A stretch of 64,000 nucleotides of DNA from positions 1 to 64,000 of the forward strand of contig NZ_JAKCFB010000024.1 in the NCBI RefSeq assembly GCF_024198235.1. The letters run 5' to 3'. The position numbers were made by a program, and so were the translations under genes. The DNA comes from Myxococcus dinghuensis. Its GTDB lineage: Bacteria; Myxococcota; Myxococcia; Myxococcales; Myxococcaceae. The notes under the pieces were generated by a model that saw only the letters and a program-made list of their open reading frames with translations, made no database searches and was not told the DNA's origin. Positions 29,587 through 37,630 of the stretch are shown one piece after another. The stretch's first letter is position 1; each line of letters starts with the position of its first letter.

Positions 29587-30486
29587 TCAGCGCGCGCTCG
29601 GGAGCGCGCTCATGAAGAACGCGACCATCGCGAGGTAGAAGCCGCAGCCCAGGACGACGAACCCCACCGGCGCGACCAGCGCGCCCAGGGCGCCCTTCCC
29701 CCACGTGGTGCGGTGCATGCTCCGGTAGGCCACCACCCGGATGCCCAGGGACCAGAACGGGATGACGTACGCGCTGCACAGCGGGACGAGTCCGGCCAGG
29801 TACACCCCCATCGACAGGGCGTGCGCCCTCAGCGTCACCGAGTAGGTCTGCTGGGTCACCCCCGCCATCCGCAGCACCAGGTGGTCGATGCCCGCGAGCA
29901 CCAGCGACCCCACCGCGCCCAGCACCGGAATCAGGAGCAGGTAGAAGAAGAAGATGGCGATCATCGTCCCCCGCATGAACATGCCGGAGGGCATCTTCGC
30001 GTCCCTCGCCGCCAGGGTGTCCCACGGCATGAACGCGAGGATCAGCCCGTAGAGCAGGAAGGTCGTCAGCATGCCGACGGTCCACGCCAGCGCGACGAAG
30101 CCGAGCGAGCTGCCGATGGACCCGTCCGGCCGCACCCGCTCGAACGTCACGGTGGGCCGCAGCATGACCTCCACGCACGTCTTCCAGAACGCCTTCAGGA
30201 GCCCCAGCTCCTCCCGCCGGTCCCACGGGAGCAGCTCCGCCGGCTCGCGGACGATGCACTTCGCGCACAGCGCCTCGCCGCGCGCGCCCACGCTCAGGCA
30301 CTTCGCGCAGGAGAACGCGCCGCACCGCTCACAGGCCTGGACGCTGACCAGGTCCGGGTGGACGGAGCACACGGGCTCGCCCGACTCCGGCACCGCCTGA
30401 CGCACGAAGGAATGGCCACACTTCCCACAGAACAACGAGCCGGGAACGATGTAGGCCTGACACGAGGGACACGGAATGCCTGGCAC
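29587..30486 (-). CDS. Yip1-domain membrane protein with N-terminal zinc-binding modules
   Basis: A 299-residue protein. It opens with a zinc ribbon (CPSC and FCGKCG) followed by a B-box-like cluster (CSVHPD, CERCGAFSCAKC, CAKC), then a cytosolic linker, and five or so membrane helices of a YIP1 domain from about residue 115. The GTG at 30486 is preferred since GAGGA lies seven bases upstream; a GTG at 30504 is an alternative with an overlapping ribosome site. Bacterial Yip1 proteins with zinc modules are frequent in myxobacteria, with unknown function. The extreme 3' end holds a 7-bp hairpin (29589-29610). Confidence 0.82.
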   Translation of the reverse strand: MPGIPCPSCQAYIVPGSLFCGKCGHSFVRQAVPESGEPVCSVHPDLVSVQACERCGAFSCAKCLSVGARGEALCAKCIVREPAELLPWDRREELGLLKAFWKTCVEVMLRPTVTFERVRPDGSIGSSLGFVALAWTVGMLTTFLLYGLILAFMPWDTLAARDAKMPSGMFMRGTMIAIFFFYLLLIPVLGAVGSLVLAGIDHLVLRMAGVTQQTYSVTLRAHALSMGVYLAGLVPLCSAYVIPFWSLGIRVVAYRSMHRTTWGKGALGALVAPVGFVVLGCGFYLAMVAFFMSALPSAR

Positions 30487-30515
30487 GCGGTCATCCTCGC
30501 ACACTCCCTCCCGGT

Positions 30516-32744
30516 TCAGGGGGATTGTCGGGAGCGCACCAGGCCGTGGTCATCCGGCACCGGCCCGCTGCCCTGCTGCTCCGCGCCGGTGCGACCCGTG
30601 GACTCCGAGGGAGCCGTGACTTCCGGACGTCCCTCGCGCGCGCGCCGGGCCTGGCGCAGCGCCGCCTTGGCCTCGGCCTTGTGTCCCTGGGAGCGCTCGC
30701 GCTTCGCCAGCGACTCCCACAGCTCGGGGGAGTCCGGGTGCAGCGCCACGCCCGCGCGCACCAACCCCAACCCCACCTGGGCGCTCTCCGCCTCCAACAC
30801 CACGCGCTTGAGGAACGCGGCGGGCGCCAGCGCCAGCGCGCCCTGGGGCGTGGCCAGGGCCTCGCGCAGGTGCGGCACCACCTCGTCGTCGCGCTTCGCC
30901 AGCAGCAGCGCCTGGGACAGCGCCAGCCGCGCGTCCACGCTGCGCGGCTGCAGCTCCACCGCCCGCTCCAGCCAGCGCAGGCGCAGCGCGGGCTGCTTGC
31001 GCCAGGCGAACCCGTCGGCGACGCGCAGCAGCTCGTCGGAGAAGTCCGGCCGCACGTCGGGCGCCGCCGCGGCCAGCTTCTTCAGCGAGGGCCAGTGCGC
31101 CTCCGGGTCCTTCACCTCGTCCAGGCGCTGGCGCAACAGCGCCGGCACCTGCGCGCGCTTCCAGCCGGCCACGAAGCGCAGGAGGTCCGCGCGCAGCGTC
31201 CCGCCGAAGCGCTCCGCCTCCGGCAGCCCCTGCGCGTCGCACGCGGCCAGGTAGTCCGCGAAGAAGGACAGGGGCCCCTCGGTGGGGTAGGCGGCCAGCC
31301 GCTCGGCGCCGTGCGCCTTCTCCAGCGTCCGCGCCATGTGCGCGCCCACGCGGATGAAGACGGCGCCCATCCGCGGGTCGTGCCCGCCGCGGATGCGCTC
31401 CAGCGCCGCCCTTCCGTCCTTCGCGATGAGCTTGCGGTCCAGCAGCTCCGCCACGCGCGCGAAGGCGCCCGGCAGGTCCTCGTCCGGCGGCAGCGTGCCC
31501 GGCCCGCGCGTGGCCCACTGGTGGTACGCCAGCCCGTAGCTGGCGATGCGCCCCAGCCCCTCGTACACCACCGAGTCCACCGGGTCCGCGAAGTGCGCGT
31601 CGCGCCGCGTGACGCCGTCCTCCAGCACGCCCTCCATCAACCGGATGGACAGCCGCCGCAGCCGCTTGGCCTCGCCCTCGATGTTGGTGGCCAGGGCGAT
31701 GACGGTGTCCTCCGCGGGGAACATCACCAGCAGCGTCGTCGTCTCCGGCTGCCCGCCCGCGTGCGCCACCAGGTAGTGCCCGCGCAGCGGGTAGGTGGCG
31801 AAGCCCATGCCGTAGTCGGTGAGGCGCCCGTCGCTGGTGGCCATGGACGCCTGCATCCGGCCCATCGTCTCGCGGCGGACCAGCCGGTGGTCGAGCACCG
31901 CGCGGCCGAAGCCGAGCAGGTCGTCCACCGAGCCGCGCGTGCCGCCACCGCCGAAGCGGCTGGACACGTCCAGGAAGCGCGAGCTCTTGAGCACGCCGTC
32001 CTTCACGCGGTAGCCCGCCGCCTGGTGCTCGTCGCGCGTGGCGATGACGTCCAGGTCCGCGTGCGCCATGCCCGCGCGCTGGAAGACGTGCTCGCGCAGG
32101 TAGTCGCGGTAGGACTGGCCGGACGCGGCCTCCACCGCCGCGCCCAGCAGGTTGTAGCCCCACGTGCTGTACAGGTAGCGGCTGCGCGGCTCGAAGGAGA
32201 GCGGCTTCTGGGCGAAGACGGAGATGGCCTCCTGCGTGCCCAGCGCCTTCACGTTGTCGCTGGAGGCGAGCCCGTCGTACGTGGGCACGCCGCTCAGGTG
32301 GCCCAACAAATCCCGCACCGTCACGGTCCACTGCTTCGCCGGGTACGACGCCACCAGCGAGTGGATGTCCGCGTCCAGGTCCAGCTTCCCCTGCTCCACC
32401 AGCTGGAGCACCGCCACGGCGGTGAAGGACTTGGTGATGGAGGCCAGGCGGTACGTGGTGCGCGGCGTGGCGGGCAGCTTCTTCACCACGTCCCGGTAGC
32501 CGTACGCGCAGACCCAGCGCTGGCTCCCCCGGGTGATGCCCACGGACAGGCCCGCCACGGGCCCCTGTGACAGCTCCGCGCGGACGATGGCGTCCAGCGC
32601 TTGCCGCGCCTCCGGGGTGAACGCCGCCTCGGCGCCCGCCGCCTCGCCCCCGACGGGCTCGCAGGTGGAGGGGAGCTTCGGCGCCGCCAGCGACGGCGCG
32701 GCGAAGAGCCACAGCGCGGCGAACAGCAGCCGGGACCTCGTCAT
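30516..32744 (-). CDS. Serine hydrolase (beta-lactamase/class C-like) with long C-terminal helical repeat region
   Basis: A 742-residue exported enzyme (signal LLFAALWLFAAPSLA). Residues about 45-380 are a PF00144-type serine hydrolase. The nucleophile motif is S102-I-T-K105. The usual Y-S-N reads Y192-S-T in YLYSTWGYNLLG, and the third motif is H328-A-G. Residues about 400-720 are helical and end in TPR-like units (RLRWLERAVELQPRSVDARL and following). Such enzymes may be peptidases, esterases or transpeptidase-like. Its ATG overlaps the stop of the SGNH-hydrolase gene (ATGA at 32741-32744), so both are made together, perhaps for envelope polymer editing. Confidence 0.85.
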   Translation of the reverse strand: MTRSRLLFAALWLFAAPSLAAPKLPSTCEPVGGEAAGAEAAFTPEARQALDAIVRAELSQGPVAGLSVGITRGSQRWVCAYGYRDVVKKLPATPRTTYRLASITKSFTAVAVLQLVEQGKLDLDADIHSLVASYPAKQWTVTVRDLLGHLSGVPTYDGLASSDNVKALGTQEAISVFAQKPLSFEPRSRYLYSTWGYNLLGAAVEAASGQSYRDYLREHVFQRAGMAHADLDVIATRDEHQAAGYRVKDGVLKSSRFLDVSSRFGGGGTRGSVDDLLGFGRAVLDHRLVRRETMGRMQASMATSDGRLTDYGMGFATYPLRGHYLVAHAGGQPETTTLLVMFPAEDTVIALATNIEGEAKRLRRLSIRLMEGVLEDGVTRRDAHFADPVDSVVYEGLGRIASYGLAYHQWATRGPGTLPPDEDLPGAFARVAELLDRKLIAKDGRAALERIRGGHDPRMGAVFIRVGAHMARTLEKAHGAERLAAYPTEGPLSFFADYLAACDAQGLPEAERFGGTLRADLLRFVAGWKRAQVPALLRQRLDEVKDPEAHWPSLKKLAAAAPDVRPDFSDELLRVADGFAWRKQPALRLRWLERAVELQPRSVDARLALSQALLLAKRDDEVVPHLREALATPQGALALAPAAFLKRVVLEAESAQVGLGLVRAGVALHPDSPELWESLAKRERSQGHKAEAKAALRQARRAREGRPEVTAPSESTGRTGAEQQGSGPVPDDHGLVRSRQSP

Positions 32745-34231
32745 GGCGCGGCCTCCACGGTGCGCTCCGACGCGGCGGCCGGAGCTGTCTGTGCGGGTGT
32801 CAGCGCGGCCACGCGGCGGCCCTGGGGCGCCGCCACCCAGGCGCGCAGGAGCGCGTCCGTCACCAGGTGGCCCAGCACGTCCAGGCCCCGGCCACGCGGG
32901 TGCACGAGGTCCTCGTGCATGAAGCCCGCCTGGTGGAAGCGCGTCAGCGCGCCCTTGCCGCCCATGGCCGCGTAGAGGTTGAAGAACGCGCAGCCCTCCG
33001 CCATCGTCACCTCGCGCTCCGCCTCCACGACCGCCTCCAGGAAGGGGCGCTGGGTGAAGGGCTTCTTGCCGTCCGCCTTCGTGTCGCGCACCGCGTCCAT
33101 GGGCCCCACCACCATGCAGGCGCTGGCCGGCGCGGCGGCGCGGGCGCGGCGCAGGAGCGCGCGCAGGTCCGTGCGCAGGGTGTCGATGTCCGTGCGCTTC
33201 CACTCCAGGCGCTTCGACTCGTTGCCTCCGAGGAAGAAGAGCAGCAGCCGGGGGTCGCGCTCGGCGAGCTGCGAGCGCAGCGCCGCGTCGTCCAGGCGCG
33301 CGTACAGCGTCGCGTCCGCCGAGGGCACGCCCAGCATGTCCAGGATGACGCCGGGGCGCCCGTGCTGGAGCACCACGCCCTGCGCCACCGCGCCCTTGCC
33401 CTCCGCCACGATGTCCACCGTCGAGGCGCCTTCCGGCAGGGTGAAGTGCGTGGCGCGCGCCCCTCCGCTGCCGGTGGGCTCCGTCCTCGCCAGCACCTGG
33501 TCGCCGCTGACGACGGAGAAGCCGCCCGCCTTCGGCACGTCCAGCCACCACAGCGTGCCCCGCGTCTCGCCCTCCAGCTTGAAGCGGCTGCGCGCCCGGG
33601 CCTCGGTGGCCACGTGGTACACGCCGGTGATGCCGAACGGGTGCGGCGGCGCGCGCAGCTCGCCCAACGTGCGCGGCTGCCACCCGCCCTTGCTCAGCCC
33701 CGTGCGACCGCGCCCGCCGTACGGCGCCATGCGGTCCACCAGCAGCACGCCCCGCCCGGAGACGCCGAAGGCCGCCCCCAGGTCGTCGCGGAGGATGTCC
33801 ACGATGCGGTCGCCCGCGATGAGCGAGTTGCCGAACGCCTCGATGACCGAGGGCCCCGTCGCCAACCCCGACGACAGCGCGTCCAGCGACTCGAACCAGG
33901 GCGTCAGCGCCGTGCGCGCGCAGCCGCTCGCGCCCGACTCCAGGCACGGGTCGTCCACCGCCGTCCCCGTCGCGCCCAGCTTCTGGGCCAGCTCCTGGAT
34001 GGAGCGCGTGCGCTCCGGTGGCGCGGGCATCACCCGTGGACGCAGCGTGGGCGCCGACGGGGGGCTCGCCCGAGGTGACACGGGCGCGGCCACCGGCGCG
34101 GGGGCCGGCGGCGCGGGTGCGCGGGGGAGGGGCCGGGGCTCGGCGCCGATTTCACAGGCGACCAAGAGGCCGCACGCCAGGGCGGGGACCACGGCCCGCC
34201 AACCACCCCACCCGACTTCCGAATCCGTCAT
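32741..34231 (-). CDS. SGNH/GDSL-type hydrolase, lipoprotein
   Basis: A 496-residue protein with lipoprotein-type signal (VVPALACGLLVACEIG) and a Pro/Ala-rich spacer to about residue 75. Block I is VIEAFGNSLIAGDRIVDIL (N-S-L in place of D-S-L). Block III is LLLFFLGGNESKRLEW, and the catalytic pair lies in LVHPRGRGLDVLGHLVTDALL. Between blocks I and III sits a beta-rich insertion of about 150 residues (SRFKLEGETRGTLWWLD onward), probably carbohydrate-binding, as in peptidoglycan or alginate O-acetyl esterases/transferases. It is translationally coupled to the downstream serine hydrolase. The substrate is inferred only. Confidence 0.75.
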   Translation of the reverse strand: MTDSEVGWGGWRAVVPALACGLLVACEIGAEPRPLPRAPAPPAPAPVAAPVSPRASPPSAPTLRPRVMPAPPERTRSIQELAQKLGATGTAVDDPCLESGASGCARTALTPWFESLDALSSGLATGPSVIEAFGNSLIAGDRIVDILRDDLGAAFGVSGRGVLLVDRMAPYGGRGRTGLSKGGWQPRTLGELRAPPHPFGITGVYHVATEARARSRFKLEGETRGTLWWLDVPKAGGFSVVSGDQVLARTEPTGSGGARATHFTLPEGASTVDIVAEGKGAVAQGVVLQHGRPGVILDMLGVPSADATLYARLDDAALRSQLAERDPRLLLFFLGGNESKRLEWKRTDIDTLRTDLRALLRRARAAAPASACMVVGPMDAVRDTKADGKKPFTQRPFLEAVVEAEREVTMAEGCAFFNLYAAMGGKGALTRFHQAGFMHEDLVHPRGRGLDVLGHLVTDALLRAWVAAPQGRRVAALTPAQTAPAAASERTVEAAP

Positions 34232-34376
34232 GCGGCGTGCAGCGTAGACGAAAGCTTCCGCCCGCGCATTTTCCCGGCCGCCAGGCTCCCCACCGACCGG
34301 GAAGGCGCGGATGAGCACCCGCCAACACCTTCACTTCACTTGGGGGCGAGCGTCCCCAGATTCCCCTTCACCTCAT

Positions 34377-34730
34377 ATGGAGAACGCGAAAAACAAGGTG
34401 GCGACCAAGACGAAGTTCCATCGCAAATTCGGCGGTCACGTGCGCAAGCTCCGCAACAGCCGGGAGCTCACGCAGGAGGCCCTCGCGGAGCGCAGCAACC
34501 TCTCCGTGGATGCCATCCGTCGCATCGAGCGGGGTGCCTTCTCTCCCTCCCTGGAGACGCTGGGAAAGCTGACCACGGGGCTGGACGTCTCCTTGAAGAC
34601 GCTCTTCCAGGGCTTCGAGCACGAGCGCACGGACGACGTGGCGGAGCTGTGCGACTTCCTCTCCGGCCGCTCCGGGGAGGAGGTGCGCCGCGCACGGCGC
34701 GTGCTGCTGGCCATGTTCGGGGAGCACTGA
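34377..34730 (+). CDS. XRE-family DNA-binding protein
   Basis: A 117-residue protein with a Lys-rich N-terminus and a Cro/C1-type helix-turn-helix (residues about 20-75: VRKLRNSRELTQEALAERSN, then LSVDAIRRIERGAFSPSLET and LGKLTTGLDVSL). The C-terminal 40 residues form a helix without a recognised effector domain. The ATG at 34377 starts just before the conserved region. It stands in front of a receiver-domain gene and ohrR in the same direction, at 75- and 101-bp gaps, so it is probably independently transcribed. Targets are unknown. Confidence 0.85.
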   Translation: MENAKNKVATKTKFHRKFGGHVRKLRNSRELTQEALAERSNLSVDAIRRIERGAFSPSLETLGKLTTGLDVSLKTLFQGFEHERTDDVAELCDFLSGRSGEEVRRARRVLLAMFGEH

Positions 34731-34805
34731 GCGGCGACGTTGATGCCACTCGAACCCGGCAGATGTTCACTGTTCGGCAACGGGGAGCTGACCTAGTCAC
34801 TCCCC

Positions 34806-35180
34806 GTGATTCCAGGCGCCCTCGTCGGCACCGTCCTCGTCGTCGTGCACGACGAGGACCTCCGTTCCCTCCTCTGTGGCGTCCTCACCACGGAGGGGCT
34901 CATCGTCGCGGGCGTGAAGGACGCCATCGAGGCGCTCACCTGGATGGAGGTCCATGACGCGCCCATCCTGGTCGTGCTCGACATGGACCTGCCGAGGCTG
35001 GATGGCCGGGACCTGCTCGCCCGGCTGAACCGGCACTCCCGGTGGGGCGGCAGGCTCACCGTGCTCGCCCTGGCCGCTCGCCCCGTCCACCACCCGCTGG
35101 TCATCGACACCCTGACCAAGCCCTTCGACGGCGTCACGCTCCTGGCGCGCGTGCGCGCCTGGCACCTGCTCTGGCACTGA
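34806..35180 (+). CDS. Atypical single-domain receiver protein
   Basis: A 124-residue receiver-like domain. The phospho-acceptor is D59 (VVLDMDLPRLDG) and the conserved Lys is K105 (LTKPFDG). The acidic pocket reads H-D-E-D, and the conserved Ser/Thr of the fourth strand is replaced by Ala (VLALAARP), which usually weakens phosphorylation-driven switching. The start is a GTG at 34806. It may be a pseudo-receiver or a phosphate sink. There is no kinase partner nearby. Confidence 0.8.
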   Translation: MIPGALVGTVLVVVHDEDLRSLLCGVLTTEGLIVAGVKDAIEALTWMEVHDAPILVVLDMDLPRLDGRDLLARLNRHSRWGGRLTVLALAARPVHHPLVIDTLTKPFDGVTLLARVRAWHLLWH

Positions 35181-35209
35181 ACCTTCCCGGCGGCCCGGGG
35201 CCCAATTCT

Positions 35210-35221
35210 ATTGCGCGCAAT
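35210..35221. promoter_or_regulatory. Candidate OhrR operator
   Basis: The perfect 12-bp palindrome ATTGCGCGCAAT sits in an AT-richer patch 61 bases ahead of the ohrR ATG, with imperfectly symmetric flanks (ATTCT to the left, GGAAT to the right). OhrR repressors bind AT-flanked palindromes and usually repress their own gene, so autoregulation is likely. The exact consensus was not checked. Confidence 0.5.
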
Positions 35222-35281
35222 GGAATAGGGCAGCATGTTGGGAGGGGAGGCCTCGCGCCTCCGGAATCGAGTCCGCCGGCC

Positions 35282-35782
35282 ATGCCCACGACCAGGAAGC
35301 CCCGGGATGTGCTGCACCTGAACGAGCAGTTGTGCTTCAGCCTGTACTCGACGATGCACCTGCTCAACCGCACCTACCGGCCGCTGCTGGAGAAGCTGGG
35401 GCTGACGTATCCGCAGTACCTGGCGATGCTGGTGCTGTGGGAGGAGGACGGGGTGACGGTGAAGGCGCTGGGGGAGCGGCTGCTGCTCGACTCGGGCACG
35501 CTGACGCCGCTGCTCAAGCGCCTGGAGTCGGCGGGCCTCGTCCGGCGGGAGCGGGACGCGGCGGACGAGCGGCTGGTGCGCATCACCCTGACGCCCGCGG
35601 GGCGCGCGCTGCGGGCCCGCGCGGAGTGTGTCCCGCCCGCCATCCTCGCGGCGTCGGGCTGCACGGTGGAGGCGCTCCAGGACCTCAAGGAGCAGGTGCT
35701 CACCATCCGCGACCAGCTCAGCGCCCACCTGGAGCACGAGCCGTCACCGCCCCCCGCGCCGAAGCGGCGCAAGGCGCCGTAG
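35282..35782 (+). CDS. ohrR: OhrR-type MarR-family regulator (organic hydroperoxide sensor)
   Basis: A 166-residue MarR protein. The N-terminal LNEQLCFSLYSTMHLLNRTY carries the reactive Cys (C18) at the position used by OhrR to sense organic peroxides. The segment RPLLEKLGLTYPQYLAML is strongly OhrR-like. The winged helix runs from about residue 55 to 110, with GVTVKALGERLLLDSGTLTP and the wing RRERDAADERLVRITLT. The Lys/Arg/Pro tail is 15-20 residues longer than usual. No ohr peroxidase gene adjoins it. About 60 bp of its 3' end recurs at 37067-37126. Confidence 0.87.
   Translation: MPTTRKPRDVLHLNEQLCFSLYSTMHLLNRTYRPLLEKLGLTYPQYLAMLVLWEEDGVTVKALGERLLLDSGTLTPLLKRLESAGLVRRERDAADERLVRITLTPAGRALRARAECVPPAILAASGCTVEALQDLKEQVLTIRDQLSAHLEHEPSPPPAPKRRKAP
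35723..35782 (+). repeat. Direct repeat, copy A (3' end of ohrR)
   Basis: The last 60 bases of ohrR, coding AHLEHEPSPPPAPKRRKAP and stop, are repeated at 37067-37126 with only a handful of substitutions (roughly 90% identical). The two copies bracket the propeller-protein gene at 35966-36850. Confidence 0.8.
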
Positions 35783-35965
35783 CCGCCACCGCCACTCGGG
35801 AGAGCCGGGCCCGTGCCTCGCCCCGCCTGGACGAATGGCTGGGCGGGGGTGGGGCTGCGGGAGGGACAGGGCATCTGCTCCGGCCCAACGGGCGGCGCAT
35901 CGGTGCCCTGCCAGCGTCCCTCACCTCCCGCGCTGCGCCCTCCTACGCCCCGGGGCGCCGACGCC

Positions 35966-36850
35966 TCACTCGTAGCGCCGCCACGCGGTCCCGTCGAAGG
36001 AGGCCACGTCGTCGCGACCAATCGACCACAGGACATCCTCCGCCGTCGTCAGGCTCTGGCACGTGGGGGTCCCCACCGCACCGAAGTCGACCTCGACGAG
36101 CCGGTTGCCCTCCAGCGTGTACAGCGCCGTCGTGGTGGCGACGTAGAGTTTGTCGCGGAACCAGCACAGGTCCCACAAGTCACTCGTCACCTCCTCAGCC
36201 CAGGCGACCGCGGTGAAGGCGCTTCCACGCCCCTTCAGCAACACCCCCTGCTGCCCCGCCACATAGACCGAGCCATCCGGCGCGCAACACACGGCGCTGA
36301 GGACGACGCGCGTGGGACTGTCACACGACGCCCAGCCCTTCCCGTCGAAGCGCCACACCTCTCCGCCCCATCCAGCGGCATAGATGTCGGTCTCGGAGTA
36401 GCCGTCGATGGCCTCGAAGCCGGCCTTCTCCGTGGCCGTCGCGGCCGGCGCGTTCATCGCCACCCACTTCGCCTCGCCGACGCGCTTGTAGACCTGTCGC
36501 TTCATCCCGCAGGCGAACACCAGGCCCCCGATTTCGCGCGCATTGCGAATCATCACCGGCGCGGGCTTCAGCGACTCCTTCGTGCTCTTCCCCCCGACAT
36601 AGGTCGCGACCTCACCATCCTCCCCGACCAGGACCATCTTCTCGGAGGGCCGCCTCGCCACCGCGATGGCCGTCGAGTTCCAAGCGGTGTCGACGCCGTC
36701 GGCCCAATCATCTCCATCGACGCTGACCACGCTGGTGTGGGCGATCTCGTCCTTGACCAGCGTCTTGCCCTTGCTGATGACGTAGATGAGGTCATGAAAC
36801 CGTGCTGCGCCGCGTACGAGCTCTCGTGTCGCGATGACTGGATTTTTCAT
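35966..36850 (-). CDS. Beta-propeller-like protein of unknown function, within a direct-repeat-bounded insert
   Basis: A 294-residue protein without a signal peptide. Repeating strand patterns (DLIYVISKGKTLV, EKMVLVGEDGEVATYVG, SVYVAGQQGVLLKGRG, KLYVATTTALYTLEGNRLVE, DVLWSIGRDDVASFDGTAW) suggest a six- or seven-bladed propeller. Third codon positions are less G/C-biased than in neighbours and the flanks contain AT-rich stretches, so recent acquisition is likely. It lies between the two copies of the ohrR 3' end. Similar propellers accompany toxin or surface-protein genes in some myxobacteria, but nothing here shows such a role. The ATG at 36850 is the only start that fits. Confidence 0.75.
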   Translation of the reverse strand: MKNPVIATRELVRGAARFHDLIYVISKGKTLVKDEIAHTSVVSVDGDDWADGVDTAWNSTAIAVARRPSEKMVLVGEDGEVATYVGGKSTKESLKPAPVMIRNAREIGGLVFACGMKRQVYKRVGEAKWVAMNAPAATATEKAGFEAIDGYSETDIYAAGWGGEVWRFDGKGWASCDSPTRVVLSAVCCAPDGSVYVAGQQGVLLKGRGSAFTAVAWAEEVTSDLWDLCWFRDKLYVATTTALYTLEGNRLVEVDFGAVGTPTCQSLTTAEDVLWSIGRDDVASFDGTAWRRYE

Positions 36851-37066
36851 GGATTCTCGACGGGTGAATATCTCGCCGCTCCACGTGAACACCAGTCCGA
36901 AGTGCGAGCACCACACGCCCTTCCCGTGAGGCCTTGCGCGCCCAGTCGTCTCGTCGGCGAGGCAGCCACACCTCGAAATCACGATTGCTGGTTCCAAGCA
37001 GCCATGGACGGGGCACGCATTGCTCGACGGGCGCAGGCGTCAGCATTCCATGCAGGCATCCTCGGG

Positions 37067-37126
37067 GCCCACCTGGAGCACGAGCCGTCACCGGCTCCCG
37101 CGCCGAAGCGGCGCAAGGCTCCGTGG
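37067..37126 (+). repeat. Direct repeat, copy B (displaced ohrR 3' end)
   Basis: A second copy of the ohrR 3' end. The reading frame is kept (AHLEHEPSPAPAPKRRKAP) but the stop codon has become TGG, and the sequence upstream has no similarity to ohrR. It ends four bases before the stop of the type III rod-like gene. Likely a footprint of an insertion that duplicated or regenerated the gene end. Confidence 0.75.
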
Positions 37127-37129
37127 CCG

Positions 37130-37540
37130 CTACACCTGTGTCTTGAGCACATCCTTCAAGCCGCTGGTGCCCTTCTCCACCACGCGGCTCACGAGGTCGA
37201 GCTCCTGCGTGTAGCGGTACATGGACGCCTGGAGCGACAGCAGCTCCGCGTTGGAGAAGGACACGCCCGAGGAGGCGGAGGCGATGATGCGGTCGAGCAC
37301 GCGCTGGCCCTGCTCCAGGTCGCGCGCCACCTGCGTCACCATGTGGAGCACGGGCCCCTCCGCCTTCGGGGTCGCCTCCACCGGGCGGACGGCGGGGGCC
37401 TCAGGCGGGGCGGCGACGGCCTTGTCCGCGAGCACGCCGTCGAAGCGGGAAGCGCCCTGCTTCTCCGGGCGTGGCTCGGCGGGAGGTTGCATCGGCTGGG
37501 ACACCGGCACGGCGGACGGGGCGGGCAGCGGGTTCGTCAC
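37130..37540 (-). CDS. Type III secretion inner-rod (SctI/YscI)-like protein, orphan
   Basis: A 136-residue protein: a Pro/Ala-rich N-terminal half, then a helical C-terminus. SNAELLSLQASMYRYTQELD followed by LVSRVVEKGTSGLKDVLKTQ matches the conserved C-terminal helix of SctI/YscI/HrpB inner-rod subunits. The GTG at 37540 has a GGAGG site six bases upstream. No other secretion-apparatus gene is in the window, so it either works with a distant locus, which some myxobacteria possess, or has another role. The family call rests on the C-terminal helix only. Confidence 0.6.
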   Translation of the reverse strand: MTNPLPAPSAVPVSQPMQPPAEPRPEKQGASRFDGVLADKAVAAPPEAPAVRPVEATPKAEGPVLHMVTQVARDLEQGQRVLDRIIASASSGVSFSNAELLSLQASMYRYTQELDLVSRVVEKGTSGLKDVLKTQV

Positions 37541-37630
37541 GGGCGGCCTCCTGCGAGCGTGGCTCGACTCCCGCCAGTATCCCGCCCGCCCCTGACAGCG
37601 CGCCCCGGCACGACCTCGCGCGGCGTCCCG

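Noticed and set aside
36851..37066. Possible integrase or transposase remnant beside the propeller gene
   Set aside because: No frame shows catalytic motifs or terminal inverted repeats; only the ohrR-end repeat marks the boundary.
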